The notes beneath the pieces were generated by a model. That model had not been told where the DNA came from. It worked only from the letters and a program-made list of their open reading frames with translations, and did no database searches. Positions 34,860 through 44,400 of a DNA stretch of 64,000 bases are shown here, piece after piece (position 1 is the stretch's first letter; each line of letters starts with the position of its first letter). This DNA is from an uncultured Aquimarina sp. (lineage in GTDB: Bacteria; Bacteroidota; Bacteroidia; Flavobacteriales; Flavobacteriaceae): NCBI GenBank assembly GCA_947498455.1, contig CANMKK010000030.1:1-64000 (forward strand). The letters are read 5' to 3'. The translations under genes were made by a program, and so were the position numbers.

Positions 34860-36677
34860 ATGGCACTGCAAACCACAACTCAAATATTTATTTCAGGGAC
34901 ATTAATAGAATCGTATGTAAGTCTGAAACTGGTTCAGGAAATTGATGCGCATCATAATCTGGAATTGGTATGTCGTACCGATGTTGTAGAACAACTGTCC
35001 GAAGAATTGATGGGGAATAGTAAAGATTATCTTGGAGGAGTTGTTACCATTCAGATTAGTGCTATGTCTAATGTGGGTGGTTATAAAGAGTTAGAATTCA
35101 AAGGAATTGTTGTCGGAATTCAGGGAACAAAAGGGTTTCATCAGTCAAGTGGGGATTTGGTAACGTTATATGCCAAAAGTGCTTCTATTGTTTCTGATGA
35201 TGGAGGACATTATGCTTCTTATAATGATTTAAGCTTATCAGAAATTTTGGAGAAAACATTTCAGGGATATGATCAAGGGAAGCTAGAAACTGCGTTTTCC
35301 CCAGTATCTTCAGAAACTATTCATTATTCTGTACAGCACAATCAAAGTGCATTTAGTTATGCGAGTCGTCTGGCAGCTTATTATAACGAATGGTTTTATT
35401 ACAATGGTAGTAAGTTAATATTCGGAAAGCCGGAAAGTGAAGAAACTGAGCTTAAATATGGTGTAGATTTACAGAATTTTTCTTTAGAACTTAAGTCCAT
35501 CCCTAATTCGTTTAATTATTTTACGAATGATTATTTTACAGATGAGTTACATCAGAAAAGTAGTCAGGAAGTATCTATCCCATCAGAAGGCTATCATGGC
35601 TTTACAGATAAAAAATCTAAGGAGCTGTTTGCTAAGGAGACACAGGTATATCATAATCTCTATAATGATTCTTCTACAAAACCTAGGTTAGATAAGCAAG
35701 TGGAGCAGTATACAAGGGCAAAGGCTATGCAACAGGTCATAGCAAAAGGGAGTAGTGATAATCCGGGAGTAAATCTTGGAGAAGTTATAAAAATAGAAGG
35801 ATATGGTAGTTTTAGGATTATAAAAATCATACATACCAATATAGAAGGAGGTGTATACCAGAATAATTTTGAAGCTGTAGATGCTAGTTTTGATGCCTAT
35901 CCTAGAATGGATATTAGTCTTTTTCCAAAAAGTGACATACAGATTGGCGTCGTAACAGAGAATAATGATCCGGATGGGTTAAGCAGGATTAAGGTGCAGT
36001 TTCCATGGCAAAAACCCTCTGGAGGAACAACACCCTGGTTGCGTATGATGACTCCGCACGCAGGATCAGAGAAGGGCTTCCATTTTATACCAGAAGTTGG
36101 AGAAGAAGTGATTGTTAATTTCGAAGGAGGAAATGCAGAACGTCCCTTTGTGATGGGAGCACTATATCACGGAACAGCAAAACCAGAATCTTGGAAAACG
36201 GACGCTAATGATCTAAAAGCGATACGTACGCGTAGTGGGCATACCATTGAATTGGATGATACTCAAGATAAAGAAATGATAAAAATATACGATAATGAAG
36301 GTAGTATCATTACGTTTGATACACAAGCAAAATCATTATTCGTCCAGGCTACAGAAAACATAGAATTCTCAGCAAAAAACATTAAGATCATAGCTGAAGA
36401 AAATATAGATGTACAGGCAAAAGGAAATATTTCTACGGCTTCAGAAGGTGATACTGCTATTTTATCAAAAGGAGCGACCAATTTACAAGCTACAGGAGAT
36501 ACAGCCATTAGTAGTGATGCTTCAATCACTGTAGATGCCACTGCAGATGCTAAAATTAGTGGACAAAATTTAGTGACAGAAGGAAAGGTCGGTGCAGAGC
36601 TTAAAGGGCAGCAAACCAAAGTACAAGGACAAATGACCATATTGCAAGGTGCTAGTGGTAAAATCGATGTGGTATAG
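34860..36677 (+). CDS. VgrG-type spike protein (605 aa)
   Basis: Residues 1-370 correspond to the gp27-like base (IHYSVQHNQSAFSYASRLAAYYNEWFYYNG is split here as HYSVQHNQSAFSYASRLAAY and NEWFYYNG). An OB-fold gp5-like part follows at about 385-470, with RIKVQFPW, TPWLRMMTPHAGS and FHFIPEVGEEVIVNFEGG, then a repetitive beta-needle tail (about 490-605, KNIKIIAEENIDVQAKGNI and similar). VgrG trimers form the puncturing tip of type VI or related contractile injection systems. No sheath, tube or baseplate genes are in the window, so it is an orphan tip that must rely on a machine encoded elsewhere. It is 3 bp from the first lipoprotein gene, and the PAAR-effector gene lies 4.8 kb downstream. Confidence 0.9.
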   Translation: MALQTTTQIFISGTLIESYVSLKLVQEIDAHHNLELVCRTDVVEQLSEELMGNSKDYLGGVVTIQISAMSNVGGYKELEFKGIVVGIQGTKGFHQSSGDLVTLYAKSASIVSDDGGHYASYNDLSLSEILEKTFQGYDQGKLETAFSPVSSETIHYSVQHNQSAFSYASRLAAYYNEWFYYNGSKLIFGKPESEETELKYGVDLQNFSLELKSIPNSFNYFTNDYFTDELHQKSSQEVSIPSEGYHGFTDKKSKELFAKETQVYHNLYNDSSTKPRLDKQVEQYTRAKAMQQVIAKGSSDNPGVNLGEVIKIEGYGSFRIIKIIHTNIEGGVYQNNFEAVDASFDAYPRMDISLFPKSDIQIGVVTENNDPDGLSRIKVQFPWQKPSGGTTPWLRMMTPHAGSEKGFHFIPEVGEEVIVNFEGGNAERPFVMGALYHGTAKPESWKTDANDLKAIRTRSGHTIELDDTQDKEMIKIYDNEGSIITFDTQAKSLFVQATENIEFSAKNIKIIAEENIDVQAKGNISTASEGDTAILSKGATNLQATGDTAISSDASITVDATADAKISGQNLVTEGKVGAELKGQQTKVQGQMTILQGASGKIDVV

Positions 36678-36680
36678 ATT

Positions 36681-37496
36681 ATGGAAAGAAAGAGATTGGT
36701 AAAAGTTAAGCAATTAGTAGTCATCTGTGTATGTGTAACCCTATGTAATTGTAGTTTTTTAGGAGAGAAAAAAGAGAAAAAAGAAATGAGTGATACTATA
36801 GAAAAAAATAGCAACGGTGCTTTAAAAAATAGTAGCCAGGAAATACAAGAGACCATCGATGATTATACGGACACATATACGATTACGCCAAAGTATGGTG
36901 ATCCTAAGTTTAAAGAATTAATTGCTCAGTTTAATAAACAGGAGCATCGGTTTAAGATGGATGCATGTGAGTTTAGATATAATGGCCAATCTTTTTTTAT
37001 AGGGGATAGTGCTGAAAAAATCAAAACAATTTTTGGAGAACCTAATGGGGAGATTGTTATGTCTCTTGATAAAACCTCATTTTACTATGATTATGATGAA
37101 TTAGGTCTTTCGATAAGGTTTTCTAGTAAAGATGAAACTGCAGAAGTTTTTTTATTAAAAGTTAGAGATGTTAGAGGAAATCATAATGATTCTCTTGATA
37201 TTGTTATGTTTCGTAAAATACCCTATCACTATGAGATGAAATTGAATCAATTCTTGGAATTATCAGATTTGGATCACGATAAATTACGTCATACACGTTT
37301 TTCTTTTCTTATACGGCAAAAAGAATGTGCTCCAACTAATGACTCTAGAATTACAACTCGTATTGCTTCAGATCCTGTATATGAATCAAAGGGCGTTGGG
37401 CATTTAAATTTTACGGGAGATTTTGATCCTACTTCTTCCAATAAAATTAATGGTTTTGAATTCTCTATAGAAACTTTAGAAGATATAAAACAATGA
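36681..37496 (+). CDS. Tandem lipoprotein 1 of 6 (271 aa), probable immunity protein
   Basis: The lipoprotein signal ends at LCNC, and is longer and different in sequence from those of the other five copies. After a Lys/Glu-rich linker come the shared blocks DDYTDTYTITPKYGDPKFKE, CEFRYNGQSFFIGDSAEKI and IFGEPNG. A variable core follows (about residues 130-180), then LSDLDHDKLRHTRFSFLIRQ and GHLNFTGDFDP. The gene is 3 bp after the VgrG gene and overlaps the next copy by ATGA. A lipid-anchored immunity protein in the periplasm is inferred from position between spike and effector. The shared block recalls the DUF7738 type, a name I cannot confirm. Confidence 0.8.
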   Translation: MERKRLVKVKQLVVICVCVTLCNCSFLGEKKEKKEMSDTIEKNSNGALKNSSQEIQETIDDYTDTYTITPKYGDPKFKELIAQFNKQEHRFKMDACEFRYNGQSFFIGDSAEKIKTIFGEPNGEIVMSLDKTSFYYDYDELGLSIRFSSKDETAEVFLLKVRDVRGNHNDSLDIVMFRKIPYHYEMKLNQFLELSDLDHDKLRHTRFSFLIRQKECAPTNDSRITTRIASDPVYESKGVGHLNFTGDFDPTSSNKINGFEFSIETLEDIKQ

Positions 37497-38278
37497 ATGT
37501 AAAAACACATTTCTTAGTTGTTAGCATATGTTTAGCTTATTATAGTTGTGGGTTTTTAGACAATGGTAAGGGAGGAAAAGAAATGAGTGATATTATAGAA
37601 AAAAATAGAGATGGTGCTTTAAAAGATAGTCACCAAGAAACACAAGAGACCATCGATGATTATACGGACACATATACGATTACGCCAAAGTATGGTGATC
37701 CTAAGTTTAAAGAATTAATTGCTCAGTTTAATAAACAGGAGCATCGGTTTGAGATGGATGCATGTGAGTTTAAATATAATGGCCAATCCTTTTTTATAGG
37801 AGATAGTGCTGAAAAAATAAAAACAATTTTTGGAGAACCTGATGGTGGGGTAGTTGAATCAATGGATAAAAGTGCTAAAACATATAGATATACATCCTTA
37901 GGTGTAAAATTTAGATTTTTCAATGCTACTAATCAACTTTTTTATTATGATTTGACTATTACGGATAATAAAAATATTAACATATTAAAATTTAGAAAAA
38001 TTCCATATAAGTCAGGTATGTCTTTAAATGATTTTATGACTTTATCAGATTTAGATCACGATAAATTACGTCATACACGCTTTTCTTTTCTTATACGGCA
38101 AAAAGAATGTGCCCCAACTAATGAGTCTAGAATTACAACTCATATTGCGTCAGATCCTGTATATGAATCAAAGGGTGTTGGGCATTTAAATTTTACGGGA
38201 GATTTTGATCCTACTTCTTCCAATAAAATTAATGGTTTTGAATTCTCTATAGAAACTTTAGAAGATATAAAACAATGA
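37493..38278 (+). CDS. Tandem lipoprotein 2 of 6 (261 aa), probable immunity protein
   Basis: The signal ends at YYSC. The N-terminal quarter is nearly identical to copies 3 and 6 (GFLDNGKGGKEMSDIIEKNR). The following block (MDACEFKYNGQSFFIGDSAE) matches copies 1 and 5, and the C-terminal third matches copy 1 almost exactly. Only the core (about 120-165, SAKTYRYTSLGVKFRFFNAT) is its own. It starts within the stop of copy 1 (ATGA). Confidence 0.8.
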   Translation: MNVKTHFLVVSICLAYYSCGFLDNGKGGKEMSDIIEKNRDGALKDSHQETQETIDDYTDTYTITPKYGDPKFKELIAQFNKQEHRFEMDACEFKYNGQSFFIGDSAEKIKTIFGEPDGGVVESMDKSAKTYRYTSLGVKFRFFNATNQLFYYDLTITDNKNINILKFRKIPYKSGMSLNDFMTLSDLDHDKLRHTRFSFLIRQKECAPTNESRITTHIASDPVYESKGVGHLNFTGDFDPTSSNKINGFEFSIETLEDIKQ

Positions 38279-39072
38279 ATGTAAAAACACATTTCTTAGT
38301 TGTTAGCATATGTTTAGCTTATTATAGTTGTGGGTTTTTAGACAATGGTAAGGGAGGAAAAGAAATGAGTGATATTATAGAAAAAAATAGAGATGGTGCT
38401 TTAAAAGATAGTCACCAGGAAACACAAGAGACCATCGATGATTATACGGACACATATACGATTACGCCAAAGTATGGTGATCCTAAGTTTAAAGAATTAA
38501 TTACTCAATTTAATAAACAGGAGCATCGGTTTGAGATCGATACCTGTGAGTTTAAGTATAATGATCAGTCTTTTTTTATAGGGGATAGTCCTGAAAAAAT
38601 AATATCTATTTTCGGCAAACCTGATGGAGGAATTATAGAAACTTTCAATAAATCATCGAATGTTTATAGATATGTAAAGTTAAAAATGTCAATTTCTTTT
38701 TCGTCTGAATTTGATTATTTAACAAAAATTTCTTTAGGACTACAAGATTATAGAGGTCATGATGATACAAAGTTTGATGTGATTATATTTAGAAATATAC
38801 CATATCATTTAGATATGAAACTTAATGATTTTTTAGAACTTTCGGATTTAGATCATACTAAATTAAGAAGGAGATCAAGGTCTTTCTTTATGTTTCAGAA
38901 AGAGTGTCCGCCTAATGATTTTCAGCGTATTTTCACCTCTATAGGATCAGAAGCTGCTTATGAATCCGAAGGGGTAGGACATTTAACATATACGGGAGAT
39001 TTTGACCCCAATACTTCTAGTGAGATAAGAAGTTTATCGGTTAGTTTGTATACTTTAGAAGATATAAAATGA
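38275..39072 (+). CDS. Tandem lipoprotein 3 of 6 (265 aa), probable immunity protein
   Basis: The N-terminus equals copy 2, but from about 38500 the sequence switches to the second block type (IDTCEFKYNDQSFFIGDSPE, as in copies 4 and 6). The C-terminal third (LRRRSRSFFMFQKECPPNDF, GHLTYTGDFDPNTSS) is that of copy 4. The core (about 125-170) is unique. ATGA overlaps are present at both ends. Confidence 0.8.
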   Translation: MNVKTHFLVVSICLAYYSCGFLDNGKGGKEMSDIIEKNRDGALKDSHQETQETIDDYTDTYTITPKYGDPKFKELITQFNKQEHRFEIDTCEFKYNDQSFFIGDSPEKIISIFGKPDGGIIETFNKSSNVYRYVKLKMSISFSSEFDYLTKISLGLQDYRGHDDTKFDVIIFRNIPYHLDMKLNDFLELSDLDHTKLRRRSRSFFMFQKECPPNDFQRIFTSIGSEAAYESEGVGHLTYTGDFDPNTSSEIRSLSVSLYTLEDIK

Positions 39073-39869
39073 TGAATGTAAAAATATATTTTTTGATCAC
39101 TTTTTTATGTATAACTTTTGGTAGCTGTGGATTTTTAGATGGTGCTAAAGAAGAAAAAGAAGTGAGTGACGCAATAGAGAGAAGTAATAATAAAGATGTT
39201 ATGAAAGATAATGCAACAAATACTCAGGAAACGATTGATGATTATACGGATACATATACGATTACTCCAGACTATGATTCACCTCGTTTTAAAGAATTAA
39301 TTACTCAATTTAATAAGCAAGATCATCGGTTTGAGATCGATACCTGTGAATTTAAGTATAATGATCAGTCCTTCTTTATAGGGGATAGTCCTGAAAAAAT
39401 AATATCTATTTTCGGCGAACCTGATGGGGGTGTAATTAAGTCTTTAGATGGCTCTGTTGAGACATATAATTATGAACACTTCAAATTTAAATTAAGGTTT
39501 TCTTTACCCCAAAAGAAGTTGGTTAATTATTGGCTTTTTTTTAAAGATTATGAGGGTAAAAATATTTTGTTTGATGTGATTATATTTAGAAATATACCAT
39601 ATCATTTAGATATGAAACTTAATGATTTTTTAGAGCTTTCGGATTTAGATCATACTAAATTAAGAAGGAGATCAAGGTCTTTCTTTATGTTTCAGAAAGA
39701 GTGTCCGTCTAATGATTTTCAGCGTATTTTCACCTCTATAGGATCAGAAGCTGTTTATGAATCTGAAGGGGTAGGACATTTAACATATACGGGAGATTTT
39801 GACCCTAATACTTCTAGTGAGATAAGAAGTTTATCGGTTAGTTTGTATACTTTAGAAGATATAAAATGA
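39069..39869 (+). CDS. Tandem lipoprotein 4 of 6 (266 aa), probable immunity protein
   Basis: The signal and linker are of a second kind (FGSCGFLDGAKEEKEVSDAI, then NNKDVMKDNATNTQE), shared only with copy 5. The middle block and the C-terminal third are those of copy 3. The core (about 130-170, TYNYEHFKFKLRFSLPQKK) differs from all others. It starts ATGATG, overlapping the stop of copy 3. Confidence 0.8.
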   Translation: MMNVKIYFLITFLCITFGSCGFLDGAKEEKEVSDAIERSNNKDVMKDNATNTQETIDDYTDTYTITPDYDSPRFKELITQFNKQDHRFEIDTCEFKYNDQSFFIGDSPEKIISIFGEPDGGVIKSLDGSVETYNYEHFKFKLRFSLPQKKLVNYWLFFKDYEGKNILFDVIIFRNIPYHLDMKLNDFLELSDLDHTKLRRRSRSFFMFQKECPSNDFQRIFTSIGSEAVYESEGVGHLTYTGDFDPNTSSEIRSLSVSLYTLEDIK

Positions 39870-40672
39870 TGAATGTAAAAATATATTTTTTGATCACTTT
39901 TTTATGTATAACTTTTGGTAGCTGTGGATTTTTAGATGGTGCTAAAGAAGAAAAAGAAGTGAGTGACGCAATAGAGAGAAGTAATAATAAAGATGTTATG
40001 AAAGATAATGCAACAAATACTCAGGAAACGATTGATGATTATACGGATACATATACGATTACTCCAGACTATGATTCACCTCGTTTTAAAGAATTAATTA
40101 CTCAATTTAATAAACAGGAGCATCGGTTTGAGATGGATGCATGTGAGTTTAGATATAATGGGCAATCCTTTTTTATAGGAGATAGTGTAGAAAAAATCAA
40201 AACAATTTTTGGAGATCCTGATGGAGAGGTTATAATGTCTCTTGATAAAACAATGATAACGTTTAACTACTCGAATTTAGGTCTTAAATTTAGGTTTTCT
40301 GTAAAGAGTAAAGTTCTTGAGGTTTTTTTATTAAAGATAAGGAATATTAGAGAAAATCATGTAGTTCCCTATGATATACTGATGTTTCGTGAAATCCCTT
40401 ATCAATATGAGATGAAATTGAATGAATTCTTAGAATTATCAGATTTAGATCATGATAAATTACGTCATAGCGATTCTTCTTTTGTGATTAGGCAAAAGGA
40501 GTGTAGTTCTGTAAGTAATTCTAGAGTTGCTAATTATATATTATCGAAACCTATTTTTAAATCAAAAGGCATTGGCCATTTAAATTTTACGGGAGATTTT
40601 GATCCTACTTCTTCTAATAAAATTAATGGTTTTGAATTCTCTATAGAAACTTTAGAAGATATAAAACAATGA
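39866..40672 (+). CDS. Tandem lipoprotein 5 of 6 (268 aa), probable immunity protein
   Basis: The first 240 bp or so are almost identical to copy 4. The sequence then changes near 40100-40130 to the first block type (MDACEFRYNGQSFFIGDSVE) of copies 1 and 2. The C-terminal third is like copies 1 and 2, but residues about 205-235 have diverged (HSDSSFVIRQKECSSVSNSR). It overlaps its neighbours by ATGA. Confidence 0.8.
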   Translation: MMNVKIYFLITFLCITFGSCGFLDGAKEEKEVSDAIERSNNKDVMKDNATNTQETIDDYTDTYTITPDYDSPRFKELITQFNKQEHRFEMDACEFRYNGQSFFIGDSVEKIKTIFGDPDGEVIMSLDKTMITFNYSNLGLKFRFSVKSKVLEVFLLKIRNIRENHVVPYDILMFREIPYQYEMKLNEFLELSDLDHDKLRHSDSSFVIRQKECSSVSNSRVANYILSKPIFKSKGIGHLNFTGDFDPTSSNKINGFEFSIETLEDIKQ

Positions 40673-41469
40673 ATATAAAAACACATTTCTTAGTTGTTAG
40701 CATATGTTTAGCTCATTATAGTTGTGGGTTTTTAGACAATGGTAAGGGAGGAAAAGAAATGAGTGATATTATAGAAAAAAATAGAGATGGTGCTTTAAAA
40801 GATAGTCACCAAGAAACATCAGAGAAGATCGATGATTATACGGACACATATACGATTATGCCAAAGTATGGTGATCCTAAGTTTAAAGAATTAATTACTC
40901 AATTTAATAAACAGGAGCATCGGTTTGAGATCGATACCTGTGAATTTAAGTATAATGATCAGTCCTTCTTTATAGGGGATAGTCCTGAAAAAATAATATC
41001 TATTTTCGGCGAACCTGATGGGGGAATTATAGAGTCTATTGATAAAACTGTAGTTTCATATGTATACCAAAATCTTTTATTAACAATTAGATTTTCAATA
41101 GATGAGAATAAAATGGTGTATTATCTATTGCGTATGAGAGATAATAATGGTGATAAAAACAAGTTGTATGATATTATAAAATTTAGAAAAATTCCATATA
41201 AAATGGATATGGAACTAAATGATTTCATGATTCTTTCGAATTTAACACATAGCATGTTAAAAAGAACCAAATCTTCATTTTATATGATTCAAAAAGAATG
41301 TTCTCCTAAAGATAATAGTAGAATTAAAACTGTAATTGGTTCTTATCCTGCATTTGAATCAAAAGGGACAGGGCATCTAACATATAGAGGAAACTTTGAT
41401 CCTAATACAAGTGATATTATTAAGGCAATTGATGTTAGTTTAGTGTCATTAGAAAAAATAAAAGAATAA
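40669..41469 (+). CDS. Tandem lipoprotein 6 of 6 (266 aa), probable immunity protein
   Basis: The N-terminus matches copies 2 and 3 (signal ending HYSC), and the middle block matches copies 3 and 4. The core and the whole C-terminal third are unlike any other copy (LSNLTHSMLKRTKSSFYMIQ, GHLTYRGNFDPNTSDIIKAI). It is the copy next to the effector gene (3-bp gap), so it is the best candidate for the cognate immunity protein of the effector that follows. Confidence 0.8.
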   Translation: MNIKTHFLVVSICLAHYSCGFLDNGKGGKEMSDIIEKNRDGALKDSHQETSEKIDDYTDTYTIMPKYGDPKFKELITQFNKQEHRFEIDTCEFKYNDQSFFIGDSPEKIISIFGEPDGGIIESIDKTVVSYVYQNLLLTIRFSIDENKMVYYLLRMRDNNGDKNKLYDIIKFRKIPYKMDMELNDFMILSNLTHSMLKRTKSSFYMIQKECSPKDNSRIKTVIGSYPAFESKGTGHLTYRGNFDPNTSDIIKAIDVSLVSLEKIKE

Positions 41470-41472
41470 GTT

Positions 41473-44400
41473 ATGCCAGGACCCGTTGCTACCATAGGAA
41501 GTTTACATGTATGCCCGATGTGTTCAGGGACTGTACCTCATGTAGGAGGACCTGTTTCTGGTCCGGGAGCCCCTAATATTTTAATCAATGGCAAGCCTGC
41601 TGCCTTAATGGGAGATATGTGTGTTTGTATCGGGCCTCCCGATGTGATTGCTCAGGGAGCGCCATCCGTGTTTTTTAATGGAGTACCAGTAGCGTGTCAG
41701 GGAGATATGACAGCTCACGGGGGTATGATTTCTGCGGGAGAACCAAATGTTATTTTAGGAACAGCTGTTCCTACTCCTTCCGTTACCATGCCAAAACATA
41801 AAATTCCGTTTCCTAAGATCAGTATTACCAATCGAATTCTGGGAAATGCCAAAGAAGCTATAGTCAGACAAAAAGAACTGGCAGAATTAGCTCCTGTATA
41901 TGAAGTAGAAGAAAATAGTAAGGAGGTTGCACTGGAAACAACCTTACCTCAGGATCAGCTATACCTGTTGGCAACAAACTGTACGCTAGATCGATTTTTG
42001 ATGTATATGATCAGTGTTTTTGGAAAGGATATTCCGAGTAAAGCCTATGAAGAATTGTATCATGATGCCAAAGATAAGGCAGGAGTATTAGAACCTGTTT
42101 TATTAGTAAAACCAAGTATTCCGTATGGAGGAAAAGCCTTGTTTTATAATGATAAAGAAGTACAGGAAATTTGGGTAGGTGAAAAAATTATCCGAGAAGC
42201 TGCAGAGGATAATGAGACCAGTGGAGAGCTCATGGTGGTTTTGATAGAGGAATATGGTCATTGGATCGATTATCTATTACGTAATTACTATGCAGAAACA
42301 AAGCGCAAAGATGCTTTACGGGATGAAGGCGCTTATTTTTCGTATAAAATGTTGCGGATTAATCATATTGATGAAAAAGATCAATATTATGCAGATGCTA
42401 CCATTGAAGGAGCATCGTATCAATTAACCTGGGATTATGAACCTTTTCAGAAAGGGCTACAAGAGTTTGTAAGCGAAGATCGCTGGTATAAAGATGATCA
42501 TTTTGGTGCGTTCGAATTTTATAAAGCGGGATTTCTGAATAAGGAAGGTGAATTTGCACATGGAGATATTGAGTTTAAAGGGCTTAGTATAAGTCTTGTG
42601 GAGAGTGGTTTGCAAGACTTCTTATCGTTGAAGGAAGAAAACTTCTTAAATTATATTAGAAAAATCTATTTTGGAAATTGGAAAAGAGATTATTCTCAGG
42701 GATTGGATCCTATGATTATACGGTTGTTTTCTAATGCGCTGGCTGCGTTTGCAGAAGATAATACAGAGGAGGATGTTGCGTATGAGGATGTAATAAAACG
42801 TTTTGATATTAGCCGTTTAATGACGGATACCATACCAGAAAAAAAGACAATTACCTATAGTCTAAAGCTTTTTGATATGGAACTATGGTCTGCCAACTTT
42901 TCCCCAGTCGATAAGTCAGTAAAAGTAATCTGTACGATATTAGAAATGTTAGCAGCAAAAGAATTTGTTTTTCAACCTTTAGAAGAAAAAAATATAAAAG
43001 CTAATATTAACTACAAGCAATATTTAGAGACATTGGCAAAAGATTTTTCTCCAGTTAATAGAGAGAATCTAGGGGTGTATGTACCTGCAGAACATATAGA
43101 TAATCCTAAAGCCGTAGGATTGCCAATTGAATATACTGATGAAAATGGTGAAAAAAGCAAGAAAGAAAATGATGATCATATCCTGCTTCCGGAATTTATA
43201 GGAAAAGATGTACATACCCAAGAACCGAACTTACATGATCTAAATATGGAGTATGGGATGAAAAACTACATCCGCCATGCTGCTTCTAGCGAAAAAGTTC
43301 CTGTACCTGCAAAAAACCGGTATGTTAATTCTCATGTATATATATTGCATAAACTAAGGTCTGCATCAAAAAACGGAGGATATAGTGATAAAAATTGCAA
43401 ACAGGATTTAGGAGCTGCTTTACATACGCTGGAAGATTTTTTTGCACATAGTAACTATGCCGAGATTGCTTTGATTAAAGAAGGAGCTTATGGTGTTTTC
43501 CCATGGGTTACCAAAGTACCGGGCAAAATAGATTACCTGCGCTATGTTAGAGATCCTAGAGAAAGAGCCAGAGTAAATAATAATCCAAAAAAATATAATG
43601 TTGTTCAGGATGCTGTAGGGATACATGTATCTAATGAGCTTACTACTAAAATTCCTTTGGTAACAGGAACTTTTGGAATGATGGATACAATGGCTAGTTT
43701 ATTACCCATAGTGGCACATAGTTTTGATTATCAGTCCAGGGTTTCTAAGCGAGAAACCAAAAAGGAGAATGAAAGAGCAGAGAAAGAAAAAAATGGATCT
43801 TTTTATTATAAGGATAATATAAATTCCAGAACTTTTGTTGAGGTCTTGTTTTTAGAGCTATTAAGGGATGTAACGAATGAAGAAGAAGGAAAAGATAGTG
43901 TTGCAGTAGGAACGTTGCTAGAGGCTTTGGCTGCTCGTGATACGGTTTATGAAGCAATGCAGGAAGCAAGTAACAATGCACATGAATGGTTTGAGGGGTT
44001 GCCTGAGATGGTAAAAGATAATGTTAGGAAGCTTAGGGATAGTTATCGCGGAGCATCACAAAAGTTCGACGATTTTATTGATGAGAAAATAGATGCTATT
44101 ATGGAGCCGTTTTACGGGATCATGTATAATTTCTTGCAAATGGTAGCCTCTAATATAAATGATATACAAGTGGCTCAAACTAGTGAAATAGAAAGATTGA
44201 GGCAAGAAGCGGAGAATGATACATGGGATCTAAAAATAGGAGTTGACCCTACGCACACCCAGGTAGCTAAGGATGATCCGCATCACCCGATGCACACCTT
44301 ATCGGCAGAACTGGCAATTGAAGCGGTTTCTAGAGTGGGAACAGCTGTTTTTAATACTTGGCAAGAAAAAGGGGATTTTGATAAAGTAAAACACGAAATT

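Noticed and set aside
34860..36677. Prophage tail spike instead of VgrG
   Set aside because: No other phage genes are near, while a PAAR protein and tandem lipoproteins of immunity type follow in the same operon.
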